Shown here piece by piece: positions 33,575 to 64,000 of a stretch of 64,000 nucleotides of DNA. The notes beneath the pieces were generated by a model. The model searched no databases and was not told the DNA's origin. It saw only the letters and a program-made list of their open reading frames with translations. Within the stretch, counting starts at the first letter, position 1, and each line of letters begins with the position of its first letter. Source of the DNA: Mycteria americana (Eukaryota > Chordata > Aves > Ciconiiformes > Ciconiidae); assembly GCF_035582795.1 (NCBI RefSeq), contig NC_134366.1, positions 136,610,756 to 136,674,755 on the forward strand, in the 5' to 3' direction. The position numbers and the translations under genes are program-made.

Positions 33575-36500
33575 TGAGATGAGTTCTTAAAGACTGTGAA
33601 GGTATGTGCCCTAGTTTACAGCTAAAATAAGGAGGAACCTGCTCTTTTTGCGTGTGATTTTTGATGTGGTTGGTATTCCTTTGAAACCATGCTTCTTTGA
33701 AAATTTTGTATTTCTTTATGTTATACATACCCTTTCAATTTAAAGACTAGACCTTTCATTTTTCAGATTTTATGCATTTGTTTATTCTTTGTTAAGACTG
33801 ATCTGCTGCCTCAAGCCATTAAGTCATTCTCTTTTATTTTTGTGTGGATCTTACATGAATGAGAGAAACTTCATTTAGTAAGAAGAATATGAGTATCATA
33901 TTTCTTTTTTAAAAGCAAGAACTCCTAATTTGAAAGGGACTTGGACAAATACAACATTGGAAAATACACATAGAAGAATTTCAATTTGAAAGCAGTTGCG
34001 TCTGATTTTTCTTTCTTTTCATCTCTCATGGCTAGGACTCACTAGAAAGCCTGGCAGAGGGCTCCATTTCATATTTACCGAGTGGTGTGCCTCAGGTGTA
34101 CAGCCTCCAGAGCCTTTATATTTATTTCATGAACAGTTTGTAATTTATAAATGGTATTATCTCTCAGCTTTGTAGACTGATATTTGATGTGACAGTATTG
34201 AATGAAACCTGCAGAAGTGGTAGGGAAAAGTTGGGGCAAAAGAGAGTTCAAGGAGGCTAAAGTGAGAACCCCGACACTCAGAAGTGTAGACCTCCTCATT
34301 TCTGAACCAGGGAATTCCTGCATGTTTCCATATCAGAAGGAAAGTTCTTCAGCATTGCTAATTTCTGTGTAAAGGAAGAACCCATGAAATTCCAACCCCC
34401 GCAGTGAAATGCAGTTCTTTGTGTTATTGCTCTTCTAACCTCTTTTGGGAATCTTGCCTATGACTACTGCTTATCGTTGTAATAGTTTTGCTTAAGCACA
34501 GCAGAAGGAGCATGTTTTGTAGCAATATTACTACTACTTAGGGCTTTTTATTGTAGTAATTGAGTTGTGGAAGTTTTAGGGGAATTAAACTACTATTATT
34601 TTTAGTTTAGGTAGCATAAAGAAGATAGAGGGTAAATAAAGCAAGCATCAGTATTTTAAAAGAGGTATTATTCTAGCTTGCTAAAAGCAATAAACATTTA
34701 ACTCCTGCTTCTGAAATTGGCGTGTATACAGAGCATGGGAGAAAGGTTTGCTAATGTTTTCATTCTTGCTGTCCAGCACTTTCATTTGGAATGAACCCTT
34801 TCTGTTCTTGGCATAGAAAATAATTGTGAAATAACTCGGATTTATGAGGAAAGGTATAGTGCAATATAGTCTGGAAGAAATTAGTATCAAGTTTGTCTGG
34901 GGATAATTCTGGAAAACTAATAGATCTCATAAAAATATCAAGCTGATACACTTAGAAGCATTTTCCTTTTAGATCTCCTTTTGGATAACAAATTAGCTGG
35001 AGGTTGTTAAAACTTGGTGGTTTTCCTTAGTGCCAGCAACTAAGGAAATTCATCCGGGAACTGGTTGGTACTGTGCGTTCTTACAGATTGACTTCTGTCA
35101 CTTTCTTCTGCAAAAGCAGATAACAGGTCATTGGCAAGAGCAAGGAGTTGATGACCCCAGTCTTAGGTACTTTAAGTATTCAGGCTACAGAAGAAACAAT
35201 GATATGTAATGTGAACTATAAATAATCATTTTACTGAAGTAGTTGTTTTGTTGAATGAATCTTCTTTTGTGTTCGGTCATCAAAGTCTCAGAACCTAGAA
35301 TTATAAAAGGTCACCTAAATGTTTTAAGGCAGGATAAGTATTTTGGACTATTCCCGAAGCTTTGTGTCATCATGCTCCTTCTTTTAGATCTCTTTTGGAT
35401 CTCATTGAACAAGTTTCTAAAAGTAATCACCAATATTTCAGAAATTGCTTTGGCTAATTTCTGAGCTGTTCAATGTGAATTTCATTAGATACTGTTGTCC
35501 CGGATGCTTACAACTTTTCAGAGCTGTCTATAACCGGTCCTGACATATGTCTCTGTCTCTTCTACTATATTCAAGTGAAAACACAGAATATACTGACTAT
35601 ATATGTCACTCATTGCTTTCTTTCCTCTCCTGTTACATTGTGGCTGCATCTCTTGTCTCCTGCTTACTCCTAATACATATGTAGGATTTTTTTTTATGCC
35701 TGTAAGCTGGAACCCATTTTGTACCTTAGCCTTTTTTAACTTACTACTTCATATTTATACCATTCTGTCATCCTAATATTATGCTACTTTTTTTCTGCAT
35801 CTGCTTTTGTGCCTTTAATTGGTTATCTTGACAGGTTTTGTGTCATTCCTTTGCCTCTTTGCCTCAGTTTCTTGAGTTCATGGGAACTTTCTAGACCTGC
35901 TCTGATTTCCTCAGAGGAAGTTCTAACACTCTCTTTTCACTTCTGTCCAAATTGTCTCTGTTATTAAAGACTCAGTCCTCCCAGTTGATCAGAAACAAAA
36001 TAATACCTTTTCTTCACTTCCTGAAAAAAAACATGACTCTGACTACATCTGGGGATTTTTAAACTAATGACCTGTCTATCTGTTGAAAGAGCAGTGTATC
36101 AGGATACAGTCATCCCTTTATAGTCCTATCATCTGCCTTTACCAGCTAGCCCTGTCCTTGCAATTGCAATTGCTTGCTTGTATTGCTATACAGTCTCTAC
36201 CTTTTTTCCTCCTTTTTTTGAATGTCTTGACACCGCTTCCGTTTTTCTTCTCTTTGATTTCCACACTACATGTTCAACAAGTCTGAACTTTGGAATGAGG
36301 CGGAGTGCATCACATGTATCACACTTTTGGAACACGTTTCCCCTTTTAAAGCAGTATTCCTGTCTCTTTTATGTCACTGCATGTCTGCAGATATGATGCC
36401 AAATCTAATATGGGGCATGTAGAAAGACTTGTATTCTTCCTGTTTTAAAAACACAGCAGGTGCAATATGATCAAAGATCCATACAGTCCATACTGTAGCT

Positions 36501-36897
36501 TGTCTAAGGGAAGAATAACAGATGCCTAAAGGAAGAATAGATCAAGTAGGTGGTAATGCTTCCCTAATAGACTTTTCCAGCTTTCTGCAAAGAAGTCCAT
36601 GACTTACTTATTTATTATGTATGACTGTAGCTTATATTCATGGCTGTTTGGTAGGTAGCCTATTATTCTTCCCTATTGTTTGTCTTATAACAATTGCAGT
36701 TTCCATTCTAATCTCATGGTGGTTTGTTCACTTTTTTTTTCTTAATAACTTTTGTAATCTTACATTTTCATTAGTCCTCCTTTAGCTGATAGTAGCTGAT
36801 AGATTAGTAGTTTCTTCCTAGTTTATTCAGAAACAAAAGAAAATCCTGTTAGGAAATGTCTTTTACTTTCTGTGGGGATGAGAAACTAATAACAACC

Positions 36898-36917
36898 TTT
36901 TTTTTTTTTTTTTTTTT
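36898..36917 (+). repeat. 20-base poly-T run
   Basis: Uninterrupted T20 in MTFR1 intron 1. No attached element was recognised on either side. Confidence 0.95.
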
Positions 36918-38025
36918 AAGCCTGTCTAAAAAAAGATAACTGTAGAGTTGTACTGTTCCTGCCAAGTTTCCACAAGAAGCAGGTTATTACTAAGGAACTG
37001 TAAACTGTTGAAAGAAACATTTGTAATGGAAACAGTGATGGTTTGACTGTAATGCTTGTGGGCACTGTCAAACAGCATAGCTTTTCCATCTCTTGACTTT
37101 CAAACTTCCCAAGTACCTGTACCTTGCTGCTATGTTGCTTTAGTCATCACTGTGTATATATATAGTGGCTTCAGCAACACTGTTGTTCACACTACAAATA
37201 CGTTGTTCAAGGTGCTTCAACAGATTGTTTTTTCTAGCTTGATACACAAAACAAACGTAAACCTAAATCTATGGCTTCCTTTTTGGTTTTGGTGGTATAC
37301 ACTTCTCAGTGGTGTCCAAGTTATGGCTGGTGCAGAACACAGTTAAAGAAAAGCTACACTGCTTTCACTAGAGGAGCAAAAAAACCATCTTGATTTAAGT
37401 GAATGATAGTACATATAAATAGATGCAATTTGAAATCTGTCCAACTTTATAAATCACTTGAGTATTTTCAGGTCCCACATCTACGCTATTTCCTGTCATT
37501 TCTTGCATTAGTCATTTTTCCATGTTTCCTTTCTCTCCTCAGTTGTGGGAAAAAGGAGGAAACAACAAAGCTGTCAGAGAATGTGAATGAAGAGAGGTGA
37601 TCAGCTTTCTGTAATTTGTTCCTGCACAGAAATGAGTTTCAGATAGGAGTATGGCCCTTCAATTTTAGTGCTAGTCCCCAGCTGCAGGCATTCCATAGTG
37701 TTTGATGCTCACTTAGCGTTGTTGAACACCATCATCTGTCCAAGCTCAAGTGAGCAATCATATCCCCAGCTTTTTAATTGCTAACTTTGCAACAGCTTTG
37801 ATTTCTTAAAAATAACACTACTAAAAGTCTTTGTCACCTGTATTAAGTAAATGCCTTCTGAATGCCTATACGTTGCAGTACTAGGAGTTATTGTCACCTA
37901 ACATGTCTTGTTTTCAGTAACTGTTTCTAAAGCTTGTTTTTCTAGGAATACATGTAGCAGTTTACTTCTGTATATGTTCTACAACATGCATCTAAAATTC
38001 TTATGTTTCTCATTTCAGAAGTACT

Positions 38026-38095
38026 ATGGAACCTCCGCAGCCCTGTAAGTTTGGAAGGCTTAAGTCCAAGTTTGGAAAGGCTTTTTCCATTCCAA

Positions 38096-38112
<17 letters not shown>
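38026..38112 (+). promoter_or_regulatory. Upstream ORF overlapping the MTFR1 start codon
   Basis: The first ATG in this exon, at 38026, has A at -3 and G at +4. It opens a 28-codon frame (MEPPQPCKFG...) that ends at TAA 38110-38112, inside the MTFR1 coding region in a different frame. Ribosomes translating it would pass the MTFR1 ATG, so it should lower translation from 38096 and favour leaky scanning or reinitiation. The ORF itself is seen directly; its regulatory role is inference. Confidence 0.6.
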
Positions 38113-54682
<16,570 letters not shown>

Positions 54683-54846
54683 TGTATTAAGATCACTACG
54701 CAAAAGACTGTTAAGCTGTTTTGTCTGAAATCTTTTATGTTGCAAATAGCACTAGTACTGAGTGGTCTCTTACAACACAGGAAAAAACCTAACGTGAAAT
54801 GTAGAATTGAGGCACTAAACATGTTTGTATGTGATTTATCAAGGGA

Positions 54847-54852
54847 AATAAA
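54847..54852 (+). promoter_or_regulatory. Candidate proximal MTFR1 poly(A) signal
   Basis: AATAAA lies 165 bases after the MTFR1 stop, followed by T-rich sequence. It would give a short 3' UTR. Choice of site is inferred. Confidence 0.45.
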
Positions 54853-56313
54853 TTTGACCATTATACTCAGGTATTAATTTTGTATTCAAACCTGGCTTTC
54901 TACTCAGACTTACATGGTGGTTTTAGTTGATTAACACTAAGTTATATATACAACATTCTTTTGCGCATAACTGACCACCTTAAAATTTTGTGTACATGTT
55001 AATAATGATAGTGATACACCCTTAAGTTAATATCAGTTATTTGAGCTCTAACTGTAACTTGCACTACAATGTTTAGTTTGATACTGAATTTTTCATGTCA
55101 AAGTCTTTCTTTTAAACTTAATTTTAGCGAATTTTTAGCCCGAAGTAAACCTGAACGCATTCTGCTTCCTACTGAAAGTGAAAACTTAAATCTGCTGCAG
55201 AGGTCACCTGGTATGAGACATTTTAAGTAGTAGCACATTTTTCTGCAGGATTTTTTGTTTGTTTGTTTCAAATGAGCTTGCAAGGGTAAGAGAGCAAAAC
55301 CTACTTCTATCCTGTGGCCAATGTAAAGAGTGCTTGACAAGTGAGTAAATCATGCTGTGGGAGCCTCTGTGAATAGGTAGTCCAATGAATTTGAAATAAC
55401 TTGTAGGTAGCAGCAGAGTAAAATAATTAATGTCAGAGTATGTGTTAACTAGCGTAGAAGTGGTATAGATAAGAAAAAAAGGTACAGAGTACTGTGGGGT
55501 GCAAGTTGCCAAAAGCATATTGCTCATCTCGGCTGTGCAAAGAGATGCTCATGGACACCTCTTTATCCCCCAGCTGTCTTGGGTCCCTGGAGAGGTTTCT
55601 AGCAGTTGGGGACTGCACAAGCCCTCATGGTCCTATTTGCAAGGAAGAGATGGTACAAGCTGTTGCACATAACCTGTTTTCCAGGAGAAGCCCTTTTGGG
55701 GATTTCCCATAGCAGCTATTTGCTGCCAGACCCGTACAGAGCTGGTTCATTAACCAACCACCTGAGCTCACATCTCCAGCCACAGATGAAGAAAGGGCTC
55801 AAGCTAACAATAAAATTCAGGTTAAAAAAAGCTCTTTAGGAACCAGAGAGCTACAACTTAGCTGCACACTTAAATGAAGCCAAGGTTTGCTCTGACTGTA
55901 GGTAAGCATAGGAAAAGCTGAGTCTGGGTATTTCAGTGTTCTAAGCTGATCTGGCTGCTGGGACAAGTACAAGTGCCTCTTAGAGCTTCTGTTTTCTAGG
56001 AAAAGAAAAAAGCAGCACTTCTTAAATAAAGACAGGTGAATGGCTCTGACTAGGTTACTGAAGATGACTGAAGCTTTGCTGCTTATAACTGGAACGTAGA
56101 TTGTAGGATCGAGGAGGATGTTTTCTGGTATGAAACTTGAAATGGTGTTAATATGTACACAACGTAACTTCCTTCCAGAACTCTCTGCCATCAGCCTTAC
56201 TGATAGGCCATTAAATCTTCAATACCTTTACAACACCTTTTTGAAAGTTAATTTTGGTTTCAAGTTTTGTATTTAATGCTCTGTTGCCACTATATAAAAT
56301 TAAAAGCAGCTAA

Positions 56314-56319
56314 AATAAA
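56314..56319 (+). promoter_or_regulatory. Candidate distal MTFR1 poly(A) signal
   Basis: AATAAA is followed at once by a strong GT-rich element (CATTGTGTATGTGATTTGTG). It is the best-looking poly(A) site between the convergent genes. A further AATAAA is at 56376-56381. Confidence 0.5.
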
Positions 56320-56381
56320 CATTGTGTATGTGATTTGTGGTACTCTACAAACAATAGCAGTCAGATAACAGCCACAATAAA

Positions 56382-58220
56382 GTATATTTTACATTTCTAT
56401 TATAGTGACGATAAGCCAATGTAGTGACAACTTGCGTCTCCTTCAGGTCTGGACTACTTCCTTGTGCTGTGCAGCAGGAATAACAGTAGAATTAGTCACA
56501 GAACAGCACAGCACTGTTAATTCAGTTACACTCAGATAAAAAAAAAAATTATCAGGAACCAGTGAGAAGTTTATGCCTCACCACAAACTTAGCAGGAAGG
56601 CACTCGTTTAACCGTCTCTCCATCCCCTCATACACTGGCTTCCCCTGACAGTCCCTTGGTGTGGCACAACCATCCCCTCCCAAAGGGCCACTGCTTCAGA
56701 ACACCTGGCCCAGAAAACTGCTGCTGAAACTGTTTCAACTTACTTCATTTGAACTCTGACATTTGCAATAATTATTAGACTGGACTGAGTTACATTAACT
56801 GCAAAATTCAGGACATCACTTGACCTATTAAACTAGGCTAAAGCATGGGAAAAACCCACACTAAACATTTTCAGTTTGAACTGCTGATGTGAGGTGCAGG
56901 TATCCAGCACCCCAGAAATACAAAAACGTGGCAAGCCTTACACTGGTGATGTAAAATTATGGTAATGTCACCTGCACAAGAAAATAAAATCACAAAGCTG
57001 CCATCAAATCATTTATTTCATACTTTTCTGTACCTTAATTTGTATCTTTCTACTTGAAATCTTTTACATGCACAATGCCACTGCCCACAGAAAAACATCT
57101 CAAGCAGAGGTGCTCAAACTAAGGACGTTCACACACACCGGGCAGAGACCTTAGACATAACCTAAGGCCTGTTTGTATCTGTCTGTGTATGTTAGCAAAT
57201 AGTGGTGTGCACCAAGAGCAGATCTGTAGCTTGTTTTAACAATTTATGGCCAGGACCTGGCCTCCATCCCGTAACACATTTCTGGACTCACGTGGGGTGA
57301 GCGGTTGTAGCGCATTAGGTATGCTCCTGGCACGTGTACGCTCTCAGCTTTCACGTGAAACGTTTAAGCTGTAGGAATGTTGACGTTCCATGTAGATTTG
57401 TAGAAGGCATTTCTAGAGAGCACGTTCAAGAAAAGGCATTAATTTTATTTTTTTTTTTTTTAAATTCAGTCAAATGTCAGAAATACACTAATAGATGGGA
57501 TTAGAACCAGTCTTTTCTAAATCCAGTCTTGTAGGAAAAGATAGAAGCCCCTTTCCAGGAAAGGTGGCTCTGAACAAAATTATTCACATATTACTCTAAC
57601 ATCTTGACAAGCTGTACTGGTTCCTATCAGCAGATCAATCTTGCTGACAGCAAGATTGCACAAAGTTCAAGAATCAGGTCATTTATAAATATTATATTGA
57701 AATATTACTATATACATTTGTAAATGCATTAGTTTTAATTTTCATTAAAAGGCATATTAGAATATGCTTATAAATAGCCTGTAACAAGTAGCAAAATTTA
57801 TATTGCTGTTGAGGCCCTGTCCTTAAACCAAATGATGTTTTTTTAAAAATGTGAGCCATAGAAGACATCATCAGATACTGATGTTAGTGGTTGTTTTGAA
57901 AATAGCTGCAGGCTTGGAATATGCTTTATTCGAAAACGGTGAAGAGGAATCAATAATTTTCCACACCCTACAGGCTGTAAGGAAGCCTAGCTGCAGTCTC
58001 TCTGTAGTAAGTTACTCACACACAGGCGTTACCTCTTTGTCCTGACAGCTCCAAACACCACTGGCAAGTATCACCCTTTCAAAGACCACCTGTTAAAATA
58101 AGGCTTTTCTGTTACTGCAAGTTATAACCAAAGCTCATCATCACATTCGATCCTTCTCTGCTGAAGTCAGACAACAGCAAGAACTTGCACTGACAGCAAA
58201 GGAAGGAAGTTCACGCAGGT
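56382..58220. other. Intergenic gap between convergent MTFR1 and PDE7A
   Basis: AT-rich, with a small CpG-containing island near 57289-57390 that carries three CACGTG sites, and a 10-bp perfect hairpin at 57636-57658. No coding frame or known repeat was recognised. Confidence 0.6.
57289..57360. promoter_or_regulatory. Cluster of three CACGTG E-boxes
   Basis: CACGTG occurs at 57289-57294, 57331-57336 and 57352-57357; the last is the core of a 12-bp palindrome TTTCACGTGAAA. Start-to-start spacings are 42 and 21 bases. Several more CpGs lie between and just after them, unusual in the AT-rich surroundings. A role as a regulatory element is inference. Confidence 0.5.
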
Positions 58221-58224
58221 TCGA

Positions 58225-60133
58225 AAAAATGGTTTCATTATAAATTTATTTCTTTAAACATGGCCACTTTGAGATTAATGTTACTACTTCAGGGAACATG
58301 AAAGAATAAGAAACAACTTAATTTTAGAAGGGAAACAATCAGGTAAGTCAGGATTTGCTTTTCAAACAGTAAAAGGCCAAGCTCCAAGAGGCAATAAATT
58401 TTGGCATACGAGGACTAGTCTTTTCCAATCCACGAGTTGGCTTAGTTTTACAGTGGAAGCTGACTGCAACCTTAGCTACCTTTCCATAATGCTGGACTCG
58501 GTCGTAACTTAAATGTACAGGAGCATAATGTGAAAAGATTTTTTTTTTATTAATTAAAAGTTAACAGCAACAGGCACATATTAAAATGAATATGGCAAAG
58601 CCTTTACAAATGGCTTTACGCTGAAGCTCTCTCCCAAAAATGGCTGTTGCAACAAACTGTAAACAGAATTAATAAACAGTCTTTTACAATAATAACAGGG
58701 AAATACAAATGAACTAAAAGAAAGCACCAGTTTCTCAAACTAGATTACAGTTGTGCTTACTGTACTTAAAACAATGTAAAACAAATTACAAAAATGGAAT
58801 GTTTTAAGTTTAAAATTAGTCCTTTAATTTTGTCCTAAAAAACATTTTCTCCTTTTCCCATCAAAACCCCATTAGTGGGTAACGTTTCAGTAGAGGGAGG
58901 AATACGTAAACAATGCACTTTTTTTTTATTATTATTTTTCAAATCAAAAACAAATTTGGTCACTTAGCTTTGTGCATAGTTTAAGGCATCTGTAGCAATT
59001 TGTTACAGTTTCCTCCCCAATGTGGCTGTTCATGAAATTGTCACATTCTAAAAGAATAAATTAAAAAAAAAAAAATGCTGCCGTTCAAACCCTTCCCGGT
59101 ACCCTCCCGCCCTCCCCCGTCCCAAACATACTCACACACCCACACATACACACACGCTGCAGCGAAAGGGGCATTTGTACCCTTGTTCTGAAGGACACGC
59201 TTCCCATCCCACTTTATTTCAGATTGGCAAATACCCTGAGCTGATTATGGTGTTTAGACATTCCACCTTTTTCTTGCATGTGCAGTTCAAGTGTACACTA
59301 GTGAAAACAACATGCGATGTTTCCACTGCAGAATCGCAATGCAGTTCGGACGCTCCCCCCCCACCCCCACCCCTTCCCTTCCCAAATTCAGAAGTGTTTT
59401 CCGCCGTTAAAAAATTGCATTCCCATATAGCACTGGAGTAAAGCTTGGCTGTGCTCTATGATGAATGCTCAGTTCCCAGTGCACAAACAAAATTATGGCA
59501 AATGGGAGGCTTTTCTGGCATCCAAAGAAACAAGAGCTGCAGTCTCAGATTTGATCTTTTTCTTTTAAAAAAGCAAAAAAACCAAGTTAGTGGTTCCTTC
59601 ACAGCCATGCGCAAAGGTTAAGTCTAGAACCAATAGTTTCAGAGTACATTTGTAAACATCAAGTCTTGCCAGAGGCAGCAGAGGATGGGCACTTCACATT
59701 TCCGTATTAAAACAGGGACTGAGTGGAAGGTATGCTTTTGAACACGTTTATGCAAGTCTTGCTAAATTCCAAGAAAGAGGAACAATCCATCTCAAGTCTT
59801 AGATTTGAAGACCGTATTCCAAATTTCACCAGAAAATCAAAACCGTGTGGCACAATGAAGCTTTCGTACTGTTCCTTCAAGGCTCAGTCACTGCTGTGCT
59901 TTGCATATTCAAGGTTCCGAACGAAAACCAACTGAGGCGTATGCATATTGCTCTATGTTCAGATCTTGCAGTTTAAAAAATTCTGGTTCAAGTGGTCTGT
60001 GTCAAAGGAAAACTTGGAAATAAATAATGCTGGCATTTTACCATTTTACCAAAACCTTGGGCAGGCAAGTATCTCCTTTAATCCAACCGTGCAGATACCA
60101 CGAGAAGAGGCAGTTTTGTCATGAAGATTGAGG
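58225..60133 (-). other. PDE7A: PDE7A 3' UTR (extent inferred)
   Basis: Downstream of the stop on the minus strand. It includes a C/A-rich patch (59096-59160) and a C-rich run (59347-59373), read as G-rich in the RNA. The left limit is set by the poly(A) signal candidate at 58250-58245. Other AATAAA motifs on this strand make the true end uncertain. Confidence 0.45.
58245..58250 (-). promoter_or_regulatory. Candidate PDE7A poly(A) signal
   Basis: AATAAA on the minus strand about 1.9 kb after the stop. Another minus-strand AATAAA at 57449-57444 would give a longer UTR. Confidence 0.35.
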
Positions 60134-63927
<3,794 letters not shown>

Positions 63928-64000
63928 CTGAAATTAGTGATACCAGACATTCAAAAAGCATAACAATTAAGAACAGCCATTACTAGATTTACATGTCTTT

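Larger units (their letters stand above)
31434..38018 (+). other. MTFR1 intron 1 (5' border inferred)
   Basis: Runs from a candidate donor in the CpG island (G|gtgaggca near 31432; another lies near 31403) to the exon acceptor at 38018. The first 500 bases are CpG-rich and the rest is ordinary AT-rich DNA. It holds a 30-bp perfect palindrome (33545-33574) and a 20-base T run (36898-36917). No CR1 copy or coding exon was recognised. Confidence 0.55.
54683..56340 (+). other. MTFR1 3' UTR and downstream (extent inferred)
   Basis: From the stop codon to the GT-rich poly(A) candidate at 56314. It holds a possible extra exon at 55128-55210. Apart from that and the AATAAA motifs I see no repeats or RNA genes. 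Confidence 0.45.

Overview
The window is vertebrate nuclear DNA, almost certainly from a bird. Three split genes are recognisable: ARMC1 on the minus strand, MTFR1 on the plus strand and PDE7A on the minus strand. They lie in the order they keep on human 8q13. Six fragments of the CR1 LINE family with its typical 3' end, fairly compact introns and few other interspersed repeats point to a bird. The species cannot be named from what is visible. No bacterial, plasmid, CRISPR or intact viral system is present.

Positions 1 to about 29.95 kb hold the 5' half of ARMC1, read right to left. A probable non-coding first exon lies in a CpG island near 29.85-29.95 kb. The three coding exons at 27429-27602, 23129-23220 and 3427-3616 give 152 codons. 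The last roughly 130 codons lie beyond the left edge. Its introns carry five of the six CR1 fragments, including a 1.3 kb piece with a decayed reverse transcriptase, plus simple repeats and a short perfect hairpin.

From about 29.5 to 32.0 kb is a large CpG island, a probable bidirectional promoter region for ARMC1 (leftward) and MTFR1 (rightward). It has CCAAT boxes on both flanks, an E-box and a GGGGC tandem array.

MTFR1 fills 31.4-56.3 kb. Its seven coding exons (38096-54682) join in frame to a 335-residue mitochondrial fission regulator with a coiled coil and an 11-proline run. Its second intron contains an intact tRNA-Val(AAC) gene directly abutting a CR1 tail. MTFR1 and PDE7A converge. 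The gap between them holds candidate poly(A) signals, a possible extra exon and a tight cluster of three CACGTG sites.

PDE7A occupies about 58.2-64.0 kb. Its four last coding exons give the C-terminal 177 residues of the cAMP phosphodiesterase, including the metal-binding Asp and the invariant Gln. One intron uses a GC donor.

The most unusual items are the tRNA-Val/CR1 junction, the overlapping upstream ORF with strong context at the MTFR1 start, the possible exon downstream of MTFR1, and the three phased E-boxes. Exon edges come from reading splice signals together with remembered family sequence. Non-coding ends (transcription starts, poly(A) sites) are inference.
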